Assembly (NCBI GenBank): GCA_900155495.1
Contig: FTLJ01000281.1
Span: forward strand, 1-64,000
Reading direction: 5' to 3'
DNA length: 64,000 nucleotides
Origin: Porogramme epimiltina
Lineage: Eukaryota > Basidiomycota > Agaricomycetes > Polyporales > Polyporaceae
Part shown: positions 32,859 to 43,377 of the stretch, in pieces
How positions within the stretch are numbered: position 1 is the first letter of the stretch
Layout: each line of letters starts with the position of its first letter
The notes under the pieces: model-generated
What the model saw: only the letters and a program-made list of their open reading frames with translations
Told to the model about the DNA's origin: nothing
The model's database searches: none
Made by a program: the position numbers and the translations under genes

Positions 32859-35800
32859 TTAGAATGCGGACATGGCTCCATTCCAGCTCCAGTCGTTACC
32901 CCAAACCCTGTACGATGCGCGGTGTCAATGAGAAGTGTTAGCTTCCGTGGTGTAGTCACTTACCCCGTTCCTTCCACCCCACCTGAGCCCTGTTTATCCG
33001 CGCGTGATCCGACTACAATCCAATCAGGGACCGTGACACCAGTACGTATAGGGAAAAGACGCAATGCCCGCTCAAAACCTTCCTGGTCTGCTCCATGTAG
33101 GAATAAGGCTAGCGAACCAGAGTGCGACGGGTGAGGATGCAGGAAGAGCGCTGCCGTAGATGGGGTGTCGATGGGTCGGCCCCGTAAGGTCAGCCCGCCT
33201 CCCAGTGTTGTGAAAGGTGTGCTTCCTTGCGCAAGAAGGTCTTTGGCAAACTCGCTTAGCTGGCCAATGCCAAGCACTACAACATTTCCTGCTCCCAAGG
33301 TCCCGTCGCGCAGCCTCTCCGCAGCCTCCTGGTCATCCACGATCTCCGCATCCAACTTGTGGTATATGTCAAGACTGTGCGCAATACGCAATGCGCCCGA
33401 CAGCTCCGGTGACGCCGAGCGGCTGGGGACCACGATGATAAGTGGAGCCGTGGAAGTGAGGATATTCGCGACGCGTCCCGTCCGCGGACCCTCCGCCAAC
33501 GACGATGGAGCATGGGGCTGTAAAAGGTGGCATTTAATACACGACGATATACTAACATCCCAGGGTTTGACTTACCGTCCATATGCCATCTTCTTGAGAC
33601 AGGCCCAACGTGAACTCGGGTTGGTCCCAGGATGCTTCGTCCAGCTCGAGAATCTGACCGTCTACGTGAATTTGGGAATAACGCACATCGTGCGGCAACG
33701 AGCCGACGGGGACGGAGAATGCCTTCACATTCGCAGTGTTGACGTTGACTTCGCCTGGTCTGGTCGTCACGGCGAGCCTGCCGAGTCTTCCGGGAACCAT
33801 AAGGCGGTGGATGGACCATCCGTGCAAGGGCCCAGAATCGCTTGGAATTGCAACAGTCAGAGTAAAGGACTGTGAGGGCGCCGGTGGGCTCCCTCCTTGC
33901 AGGGCAGTCGATACGAACGACTCGACCTCTTCCCCAGCGAATACTGCATCATACCAGTGAGGTTGACCGGGATCTTCACGGAATCTAAGGATGCGTCAGC
34001 GGATTAGGTTCGACTGAGTTCTCCTGTGAGACTGTTCAAACACTCACGTTATGTTCGCGTTGGGGTTCCAGGTGCGGATGACCGACACGGCTTCGCGAGT
34101 GTGCCAGACAGGAACGTTGTCATCGTCACCGCTAAAAGATTCGTTCATATCCTCTCCTAACCGTCACAAGGACAAATATGCATACCCATGTACAGCGAAG
34201 ATCGGGGTATCCACGAGATTGGTCAAGAAAAGATCGTTGTCGTCTGGCGTAAGGGAGGAGTCCAGTATCGCACGAACACTAGGGTCGACGTAATGAGCCG
34301 ATCTAAATTCAGGTACGCTTAGTTCCGTCGCGGACGCTGCGATCCGAGGAGTTTACTCGCCTCGACTGCACCCATGGGACGTATGCCTGAGATTTGATAT
34401 ATCCCGCTGCAGGCACCACTACAGCAATGGGTGAGTGCGGTGTATGTGAAAGATGGCCAAGGGCACTCACCTCCCACTATCCGGTCTGGGTTCCTCGCAG
34501 CCAGGTACCAAGCTCCCTGCCCCCCGTTAGAGTGCCCCATAAGAAGAACCTTTGACTGCGAGGCGAACCCCCACTCGCGCCATTCGTCTTGCCTATCTAA
34601 TATACTGTGCAACGCCTCCACGGAGCTCCATGCCTCTTGAGCACTCGGGCCGTGCCAGTCCAGCCCCTGTAACCGTGGTTTGTGAGAAACGCAGTCCATG
34701 AGTCTCGGCCCAGCGTACGTACCCACTCCGTCCTGCCTGTAGGTGCCACGACCCAGCTATGCTGTTCACGCGGCAGTGCCTTGATCCAAAAGTCGTTGGC
34801 GAAGATGTCGACTCCGGCGCCGTCTGTCTAGATGCTCAGAGATTGTTTCTTTATGGCACCTAAATGAATGTCGGAACGCACGTAGTGCTAGTATAGGCGG
34901 GTACGAAGCACCAGGACTGGGTTTCTTTGGCGGCCCCACAAGAAATGCCGTGGGGATAGAGGTTCCGAAGAAATACGAAGCCTTGATCCCAGAAGACTGG
35001 ACTTTGGGGTCCGTCCATGGCATCCGTATCCGAATGTTTGTTGCGCCATTGAAGGATACTACGCGTCCGTCGTCGGAGCGTAGTTTTAGCGAGTAGTTGA
35101 GGAGCCAGTTATATATGGGTTTCTTCTGGGCGATCTTGATGGGTACGATGCGCGTTTGAGTGGGTCCCACGCGTGTGGGCTGAAGCACGGAAAGCTCGAG
35201 ATCCTGGTGCAAGAGTGTGTGTGTGGACACAGTGTCGCCCAAACAGTATGCGTGAGCGTACCTTGGATGCCGGTCCAGATACCTCGATGCTAACCGCAGT
35301 CCACCATCCTTCGAGGCTCCGCACACCAAGTCCAAACGCGTCTCCAAAAGCCCACCCATCGATAAAGTCGCAAAAGATATCGTGCGTGTACGCACGTTCG
35401 ACAAGACCAAGGGAATCTTTGGGCTCTTCGATGTCGACAGAGATTGTCACCGACAACTTTGGAACTTCGGTATCCGCATGATGAGGGTCCCCGAACAGCC
35501 TGATCTGAGTAGAGCCAGTTCATGGATCAGGCTCTAGACATAGACTAGAGCTGCGAACGTGAGGCTCACCTCGTAGTCTCCGCTCAGAAACAGTTCGTAC
35601 GTTGTGGGAGAGTCGAGCGACGGTGGGATAGGGAAGTCCACGGTATTCGGAGGCGAGCGCCCCATGGCGTATATGTTACCTGCACGCCATTCGGGGGCGG
35701 TAGTCTTGGGCCCAACCGGGGTCACAGCGAAGAACGAGCCTTGAAGCAGGTTGACAAGTAGCCGAGGAGTAGCAGTCGCTTCAGCGGGCGCATTTGTTGG

Positions 35801-36444
35801 CGGTGGGTACACGGTGAGCGTGGTGCGAAGGAGGCTATGGTGCTGGAGAGCAGCCCATCCCTCCGTTGCACGAATGGACTCCCATCTTCATGCACCAAAC
35901 GGTTATTACAAGCAGCCGCCAGAGCATACAACCACACTCACCGAATATCTGGAAACGCCACCTCGAGAACCCCGTCTTCCTTCGCCTGTGCCTTGCTCCA
36001 CCCGACGAATCCGCCGTCGGCGTATGCGGACGGCCATGTCGCGTCAAAGTCGATGGGTTGGGTCACTAGAAACGCGCGGCGGTCGGCTCATAGTGTCATG
36101 TACGGTGACGAGCGGGGAGATTTACGGTTGAGCGGGAACGAGGGGGAGAGAAAGTGTTGCTCCCTCGCGTGGATCGGGAACGGGCCAAGCACCTCCAGAG
36201 CGGCATCGCGTGCATGTCAGCTCTCTGCATGCACAACTCTCGCGCGCGCGACGACTGCTGGTATACATATGTCGTGGACACTCACATCCCATTCCCGCGA
36301 TAATTCCACCTTCCATCCGTAGTCCGTCATGGCGAGAGGAGTGCCAAGGACAGCTTGCGCGTCGCCTTGCAACGTCGCCTCGACCATGAGCGCATTCAAG
36401 GTCAGGATGACGCCAGACGCAACTGAGGTGAGCGCGTGATACAT
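32859..36444 (-). CDS. Large alpha/beta hydrolase (S9 peptidase/esterase-like)
   Basis: About 1,000 residues over ten or so exons; probably a serine hydrolase of the prolyl-oligopeptidase or depolymerase-like group. The ATG at 36442-36444 starts a moderately hydrophobic N-terminus (SVASGVILTLNALM) that may be a signal or anchor. The N-terminal half (36.4-34.8 kb) is beta-rich without a clear family (QWVTSDPPVDFDATWPSAYA, TVTISVDIEEPKDSLGLVE). The catalytic half has the nucleophile elbow LLMGHSNGGQGAWYLA (34520-34540 encodes GHSNGG), then DTPIFAVHG with GDDDNVPVWHTREAV near 34100-34150, the usual acid region. WYDAVF follows near 33940, preceded by the probable catalytic His (QPHWYD). A C-terminal domain follows. 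A perfect GTAAGT donor at about 32965 shows that translation passes the TAA there and ends GVWGNDWSWNGAMSAF at 32859. The substrate is unknown. Confidence 0.72.
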
Positions 36445-37110
36445 GGCATTCAATGTTCTTCAGTGCGCGTGCATGGGGTTCGGCGAAGACCGTTCTTAAT
36501 AGTGGCCGAACTTGGAGTTGCTCGAGTAGTCTAGGTGGTGGGAGCGGGGCAAAAAGCGTTTCCCACTGTGCTCGACACGCGCCACGCTCTACTGCGTTTC
36601 GCAGTCCACACAACAGGTGGGAGCCCACATTTCGTCGCAGGCAGACGCTTTGAGGCGATGAGTCAGAGTGAGGACAGTTTCAATTCAACATCGGGAAGGT
36701 ATGGTAGGATGTGTCGCGACCAATCAGAGACTTGACTGACAATCTACTAGATACAACGCGGACCGATTATGCGTGAGAGCAGAGCAGTAAACGGAGAATA
36801 CGACAAGACAGGGTGACGTGCCAGACCGACAAAAACATGTACAAGACAATAAGAGTGAAAAACCAACAACAGAGAAGAAATTGAGCTTATAGCCCACACG
36901 AATGGCATTATATTCAATGACCAATACGTGTATAAAGACCCTCGGATTGAGGGGTGTCCAGAGGACCTGCGATGGATTTCGACGACGGTGTGGTGAGGCG
37001 CTGGCTAGCACCTACACTACACTGGGGAGTTGGAGCTGGTCGAGACTTCACTCCCGATCTTGCTCACATGAGCTCGGAAGACGGGCTCCGCTGATGAGTC
37101 CGCGCGACTG
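36445..37110. other. Intergenic region upstream of the hydrolase
   Basis: 666 bp between the hydrolase start and the probable end of the minus-strand membrane-protein gene. It contains a CCAAT motif at 36720-36724. No ORF of interest is seen. Confidence 0.35.
36720..36724 (+). promoter_or_regulatory. CCAAT box
   Basis: CCAAT about 276 nt upstream of the hydrolase start, written on the plus strand. HAP-type factors bind in either orientation. A single 5-nt match is weak evidence. Confidence 0.25.
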
Positions 37111-38744
37111 TTAGATACAGTGGTATTGTGAAAACCATTCTCTGCAGAAATGGAGCTGGGGACACGTACGATTCCAGAGCGATGTTGGTTGTGAGCACTC
37201 CGTCATGGACGGTGCGAATGCCTCCCAGAACTCCCGTACGCGGAAAAGTCGAGGGCAAGGCCGAGCTGTCCGTTGTTCTGTCGACGGTGAAGAGGTGAGA
37301 ATCTTTGATACCTGAGGCATAATGAAGGTGTCTCACGTTATGGTATGCCCTTCGTCCGGCTGAAGGGACAGCACAGCATACGATGACATCATCACACTGC
37401 GAGGACAGTTCAGTGATCTTTTATTGCAGGTGTTATGCCCACTCGACATACCAAGCGGTAGTGGCTAAAAAGTTAATGAAAGTATACTGTCAGTGGAACA
37501 TAATCAAAACACGTAGCCCAGAGACGTACCAGGCATAGATGAGATAACGTTCATGACAGCTAGTATTCATCAACAACACTGCCGTTGCATTATGCTGACA
37601 GAGAAAGCTCACCATTTAAGTTTAAGATGGGAAAAATCTGTATGTCACGGTGAGGAAGCGTACTCGGTGGAAGGATTCAATCCCTCTTACCACTGCTGGG
37701 ATGGTGCATACAAATGATCCGATGCAATACCACAAACACTGGTCGCGCAACGTAAGGCCAATACGCGTGTCGAGGGCAGCCTTCTTCCAGAGACCGCAGA
37801 CGGTCAGGATCAAGACGGTGAACTCCAAGATGATAGCTAGCCAAGGGAATGTTAGCGGCCTGCGCGCATACGAAAGGGAATACCACGCACTGTATAGGTA
37901 GAAAACAAACATGGTGATGTTACTAGACTTTACAACCACGCATGCTTTACTGACCGGGTCCCAGACAAACGTGACGCTCAAAAAGGTTTCTAGGTGTTGC
38001 CTGTTGGGATCGAACACGTGGGGAAATAAGACATGTACTTACGAAGGACGCTTAGCGACAAATGAAGAAAACTTCCTATCCTCATCGCCCAGACGACGGC
38101 CATGCTCATATCCTTCCAGATGATGTAGCTGCAAACAATGGTCAGAAATTAAACAACCATGTACGTGTTTTGAGTAAAACAACTTACGATCTCATCCCAA
38201 GGTTTAACGTCGAACAGACGGACGCAGCACTTCCGAAGAAAGTGATCGTCTTAAAGAAGACTGCCAGAATACATAAGTGTGCGGTGGGCATGTTGATAGA
38301 AGGTGCACTAACCATCACATGCTCGTACAGGGACGATTGGGCCCGAGGTCAACACGCTAAAAGAACGTGTCATCAGAAGTGGAGAAATGACCAAGCTACT
38401 GGCAAGATCGGGCTTACAACGCGAGCAGGGTGCAGAGAAGCCCATACCGCCCGAAAAGATACGGCAACTACAACAACAAACTCAGCCAAGGGCCGAATGC
38501 ACCAAGAAGACTGGAACTCACTAGGACTAGACCGAACCGCCGCCTGCGAGTGATCAGGGACCATTCAACCTGCAAGGTGGTCAAAATGTGGTTCCTGTGC
38601 GCGTGCGGTCTTCCCGTCAGCACGGGAACGGAGCGCGGTGTCCGGCAATGCCACTTACACGAAAAGGCTCAACACGAATATAGTGATTTGGTCGTACACA
38701 AAGGCACAGTAAGCGATGACCCCGGGATCTTGCCAGTTAGGCAT
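37111..38744 (-). CDS. DUF6533-like seven-helix membrane protein
   Basis: Basidiomycete-type multi-pass membrane protein of unknown function. The ATG at 38742-38744 begins MPNWQDPGVIAYCAFVYDQ and is followed by an exon reading EVEWSLITRRRRFG; together they resemble the DUF6533 signature (YD-x-L ... E-V-x-x-I-W). Many short exons supply hydrophobic helices: LPYLFGRYGLLCTLLAL near 38420, FFKTITFFGSAASVCSTLNL near 38230, WAMRIGSFLHLSLSVL near 38080, WLAIILEFTVLILTVCGLW near 37820 and CLWYCIGSFVCTIPAV near 37720. The C-terminal tail (RRAYHNVRH, LGGIRTVHDGVLTTNIALES) runs to a TAA at 37111-37113. Exons between 37620 and 37360 are hard to place, and the last two are inferred. Such proteins are expanded in agaricomycetes and sometimes compared with receptors, but no ligand is known. 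Confidence 0.55.
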
Positions 38745-39455
38745 GTCAGAGAGGGATCGTCCAAGAGTGTCTTCCGCCGAGCATGTGGAGTGTCAAAGAC
38801 GGGAACGCCCACCGCGGGGGTGAGGAGGTGAGAGAGCCGCCAAGGAGAAGATGGGGGGTGGGAGAGGCTGAGGCGAGTCGGGGTGAGGCGGGCTAGATAT
38901 GCGAGGAATAAGGGAGGGTCGTCATGGTCGTGAATTGATATTCGATCGCTGAGGTCGGGCGGGATGGAGTCGAGACAAATGCTCAAGAGGCCGCGTCGAT
39001 GACAGACGCGACTCGCGACTAGCGACGCGTCCCTGGTGCAGATCCGCTCCCCCGGGCGCCTTCTCCTCGTTTGGCCGCCTCGTCAGAACCACCGCTCGGC
39101 TCCCGCCCTCGGTCTCGCGCCGCCGATTGGCTGCCTGGCTCCGCGACGGCGCAGCCACCACCCGCCACCCGCCCTAGCCCCGGCGCCTACCTCCAGGACC
39201 CGCCTTGTTACGTAACTTTAGCGTTCGTGATCGGGGCTGCGGCCATAGGACTGCGCCCTCTCCCCGCCGACGCCTCCGTCCACCACTCTTCACCACCCTC
39301 GCCCTTCGCCACGCCCGCCCTGCCATCTTGTCGCCAGCCCTCCTATCACTTCCTTTTAGCCGCGCCTCGGCTCTCCTCCTCCGCCCTCGCCCGCGAACGC
39401 TCGCCTGTCTGCATTCCTTTGCCACCGCCGCCCGGTGTGCACTAACTCCTAGACG
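38745..39455. other. Divergent promoter region, membrane protein / sugar transporter
   Basis: 711 bp between divergent genes. The half next to the transporter is strongly GC- and pyrimidine-rich, ends in a C/T-rich run before the ATG, and has an inverted CCAAT (ATTGG) at 39126-39130. Confidence 0.45.
39126..39130 (-). promoter_or_regulatory. Inverted CCAAT box
   Basis: ATTGG, about 330 nt upstream of the sugar transporter ATG. A plausible HAP-complex site by sequence only. Confidence 0.25.
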
Positions 39456-41390
39456 ATGAGCGCCGCAGAGGCCCAAGCGTTCAGCGCATACGGCTGGGTA
39501 GTCTGCATTTGGGTTCTCCTCGTCTCCTTCCAGGCAAGTGCCCTGTTCTCTGTCCACGCTGCCACCACCTTCCCAGCGCTGACGCGCGACGCCCCACAGT
39601 ATGGCTTCCACATCTCTAGCCTCAACCAGCTTCAAGCTGTCCTCACATGTCGGGTCGGTATCCCCGCATACTACTACAAGCTGCCAACATGTATCCCCAT
39701 GGACGACGCGACGTTCTCGCTCGTGACCGCGGTCTACACTGTCGGAGGCTTCTTCGGAAGCGCGGTTGCCGGAACTATCATGGATGGCTGGGGCCGCAAG
39801 GGTGCCGTGCTCTCCAGCTCTTTTATCATGGCTCTGGGATCGGGCTTCATGGGGGTATCAGCTTCCTTGTCCCCTCTCATATTTGGACGGTACGTGTTCC
39901 GCTGGCGCCTTTACCTCACGGTTCGGCATTCGCTCCCAGTTCCAATACCGACTTCGACGTGTCCAGCCTTTTGACTGGCGTCGCTGCTGGCATCGGAATA
40001 TGCGTCGGCCCCGTCTACATCGCGGAGATTGCACCCGCCAAAATTAAGGGTTCCCTCGGTTAGTAGCGCGTGCGCCCTCAACACTCCGTCCCTTGCTGAA
40101 CTCGTATTCTAGGAGTGCTCACCCAGTTCGCCATCGTCATTGGAATCATGGTTACGCAGTCCATGGGCATTCGACTCGCTACCCCTCACAGGTGGCGGCT
40201 CGTCCTCCTGTTCTCGTCTGTTCTCGCCATCGCTGGGCTCCTTGCCGGAACGATCATGGTCGAGTCCCCTGTGTGGCTGGCGCGCCACGGTTTGCTGCGG
40301 AACAAGGACGCGCTTGTGCGCAGGCTGTGGAAGGGCGTGCGAGTGTCGCGCATTGAAGACGGTATGTCCAATTCCCCGTACCACAGCATCGACCTTCCGA
40401 CCCCAAATCCTTTGACTCTAGATCCTACTGCCGGCGAGGACGCTGAAGACCCGCTGCTGGCCGGAGCTGACGAAAGGAGCTCCCTGAACCCTGATCGGCG
40501 GGAGACTCAGCACCAAGCCGCTGTAACCATCCCTCAGGCGATTTTCCGGGCCGAGTTCCGTCACCCTCTCGCGATTGTCTGCTATTCTATGCTTTGCCAG
40601 CAGCTTTCAGGTATGTATCTCGTCCTTCTACACTATATCTAACTCCAGCTTACGTCATTTCAGGTGTTAATGCAGGTAAATCGCTATAACAGATGATCAC
40701 ACGACCGTCTCTAACGACGTTGCGCAGTACTCTACTACAGCAATGATATTCTCTCGAAGACTATCCCAGAGTCAGGCCCTTATATCTCACTCGGCATTAC
40801 AATCGTGAACACGGTCGTCACATTTATGCCCATCCTCCTAATTGAGGTAAACTCATGAACCATCCTCTCGTTGCGGAAACTAATAGGCGTGATAGCGCAT
40901 GGGACGGAAGAACTTGCTCACCCTGTCAGCGGCTGGCGGCATCTTGTCTCTAATCGGCGTAGGGATCGGACTAGACAGCGGAGCCGTCCCGCTTGCCAGT
41001 CTCGCAGTGATGACATTCATCGCGTCGTTCGCGATCGGTATAGGGCCCATCCCTTTCGTCATGATCCCGGAAGTCTCCCCGCACCATGTACGTCCGAGGT
41101 TCGTTTCACCCTCTCCGGGCACTTATCGACGCGTTTCAATAGGCCGTCTCCGCGTTGTCTTCTGTTGGGCTGTCCCTGAACTGTAAGCCCATCCCGTTCC
41201 CGGCCGGTCTCGTTCGCATGCTGACGTGGACGGCGTAGGGGTCGCAAACTTCCTCGTCGGCCTCGTCTTTTTGCCCCTTCGCAACTTCCTTGCGGACGGC
41301 GACGTGGCGAAGGAGGGCCGCGTCTTTTACGTGTTTGCTGCCCTGCTCGCGTTCTTCAGTTTCATGCTGCTTTCTTCCTACAGGGGATAA
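39456..41390 (+). CDS. MFS sugar-porter family transporter
   Basis: Twelve-helix sugar/proton transporter of the major facilitator superfamily, about 515 residues over eight exons. ATG at 39456 (MSAAEAQAFSAYGWVV), TAA at 41388-41390. Helix 1 is followed by YGFHISSLNQLQ. The loop between helices 2 and 3 has GWGRKG, the sugar-porter G-R-[KR] motif, then LTGVAAGIGICVGPVYIAEI with the PVYIAE(I/V) signature. The central loop is long and acidic (DEDP-type, about 40420-40500). The second half has CQQLSGVNAVLYYSNDI (QQLSG-x-N-x-x-x-YYS signature), a second GRK (MGRKNLL) and GIGPIPFVMIPEV. The short N-terminus and these motifs resemble yeast Vps73/Ybr241c-type vacuolar or endosomal porters more than plasma-membrane hexose carriers. 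Substrate and location are inferred. Confidence 0.88.
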
Positions 41391-41850
41391 GCGAGGATTT
41401 AACACGTTTCTTGGGACTGACGTCACCGGACATTGTAACATACCTCTAGCAATAGTGGGGGCCGTCTGCTGTATTTATGGGGATACGCCTGCTCGGTTAA
41501 ATGCATCGCTCATTGGTTTGAAGCTATCCATACGAGTGTGTTGGAGTCGTGGACTCATGGACGCCGTGCTCGCCGGTCGGTGTCGTGACTGGAGCCGACT
41601 GTGCCCGAGGCCGTGGCGCGCTGACGAGCACGATTACGCGAGTGGCTGCGGGCGGCTACTGCTTCCTGCGGGGAGAGGAGAGGCGCTGGGAAGCGACGCC
41701 GAGGCGGGACGGGCGTCGTCGCTTGGCACCGCCGGCCGACATCGCTCTCTGCCTCTCCCATCTTTCCGCAACTCCCTTCATCCCCCCCGGCTGGCCTCTG
41801 TTCCCCTTTCGACGCTGAACTGGTTTCGCCGCTTCTCTGTCTGAGCCTCC
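41391..41850. other. Intergenic region, sugar transporter / CDC50
   Basis: 460 bp between tandem plus-strand genes. It ends in a C/T-rich stretch just before the CDC50 start, typical of fungal promoters. No gene is seen. Confidence 0.35.
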
Positions 41851-43377
41851 ATGGGCATATTCAACCGCAAGAAGAACGGGGATGAGGGCGAGGGGAAGAA
41901 GGAAAAGGGCAGCTGGCGGAGACCGGCGAGTGAGTGTCACCTCGCGTGAAGCGTGGAAGTCAGCAGGAGGGGGCCTGACGTCGCATTTGCTCCTTCTCTC
42001 TGCCAGATACTGCGTTCAAGCAGCAGCGGCTGAAGGCATGGCAGCCCATCCTCACACCCCGTACCGTCCTCCCTACGCTGTTCATCGTCGGCATCCTCTT
42101 CGCGCCCATCGGCGCCCTCCTCATCTGGGGGAGTAGCCTGGTACGTCACTCCACTTTTGTCTCCCAAGGGCAGCTGGTGACCGTACACCTTCTGTGCGCA
42201 CCAGATTACCGAAATGGACTTCGACTACACAGACTGCGACCAGCTCACCCCGCAGAACACCTCCGTGGACTCAGTCACGATGGATGCCACGCTTCCGTCG
42301 TCAAAGTACACCTACAAGCTGCGCTCGGCGGACGCCAAGGCGCCATTCGTCGCTCCTCAATATGCCTTCATCAACCGCACGGGCCAGACCAATGTCACCG
42401 TGGACGCCTATCTGCAATGCGTTCTGCAGTTCGACGTGCCCGCGGAGCTCCAGACGCCAGTGATGCTCTACTACAAGCTCACGAACTTCTACCAGAACCA
42501 CAGGCGATACGTGAAGAGCCTTAACCAGAATCAGCTCCGCGGCGACTCGGTCGACGTAAACTCGATCGGCAAGGGGGACTGCAAGCCGCTTGGGTCTATC
42601 GACGGAAAGATCGTGTACCCGTGCGGGCTAATTGCGAACTCGCTCTTCAACGGTACGTGGCCTGAATTGCATCTTTGGATGGACGAGAAAGTGAACGAGC
42701 CTCTTACGCTCTCTTACGCAGATACCTTCTCCAACTTGACGGTGCCTGCCAACTCCAACTCCAACTCAACGAGCTACATCTGGTCCGAGAAGGGTATCGC
42801 GTGGCCCGGCGAAGCGAAGAAGTATGCGACCAAGCCGGGCAACGACATCTCTCAGGTCACACCCCCGCCAAACTGGGCACTACGCTTCCCGGACGGGTAC
42901 ACGAACGACAACATTCCGAACCTGAAGGAAGACGAGCACTTCCAGAACTGGATGCGTACTGCGGGTCTGCCTACGTTTACGAAGCTTTGGGGGCGCAACG
43001 ACGACACGAAGCTGGCTAAAGGCCGGTACCAGATCGTCATTAACATGAGTGCGTGACACGCTGTTCCTCTGCGCGAACGATGCGCCGGTTCTAACCGCGA
43101 AGCGCCGCAGACTTCCCTGTCCGGCCGTATAAGGGCACGAAGTCCATCGTCATCTCGACCGTATCGTGGATCGGGGGTAAGAACCCATTCCTAGGGTGGG
43201 CGTACGTTGCCGCCGCCGGTCTGCTCGTCCTTCTCGGCATTCTCGGCACCATCCGCCATCTCATAAAGCCAAGGTTCGCACAACACACGTCCCAGCTTCT
43301 CTCGCGTTTGATGCTAACGTCCCGTCGCTCCCCACAGGAAACTCGGCGACATGTCCCTACTTTCGTTCAACCGGTGA
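41851..43377 (+). CDS. CDC50: Cdc50/Lem3 family P4-ATPase flippase subunit
   Basis: Non-catalytic subunit that chaperones P4-ATPases, which move phospholipids to the cytosolic leaflet at the plasma membrane, Golgi or endosomes. ATG at 41851; TGA at 43375-43377; about 410 residues over five exons. The cytosolic N-terminus is basic ([18 protein letters not shown]). [18 protein letters not shown] precedes transmembrane helix 1 ([18 protein letters not shown]). The lumenal domain holds the family blocks [24 protein letters not shown]...[15 protein letters not shown] and KGIAWPGE. It has several NxS/T sequons (NRT, NVT, NLT, NST) and paired cysteines. [16 protein letters not shown] and [14 protein letters not shown] follow. 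Helix 2 ([19 protein letters not shown]) and a short tail end the protein. Complete and conserved. Confidence 0.95.

Noticed and set aside
37452..37464. A 13-nt microexon (between AG and GTATGT) in the membrane-protein gene
   Set aside because: Including it gives either a frame that stops early or a less hydrophobic product. Joining the flanking exons directly, at CCTG and at the CAG before CCGGACG, yields a continuous tail in the expected frame.
39236..39256. GGCCATAGGACT, similar to the start of 5S rRNA
   Set aside because: The similarity ends after about 12 nt and no internal 5S promoter blocks follow.
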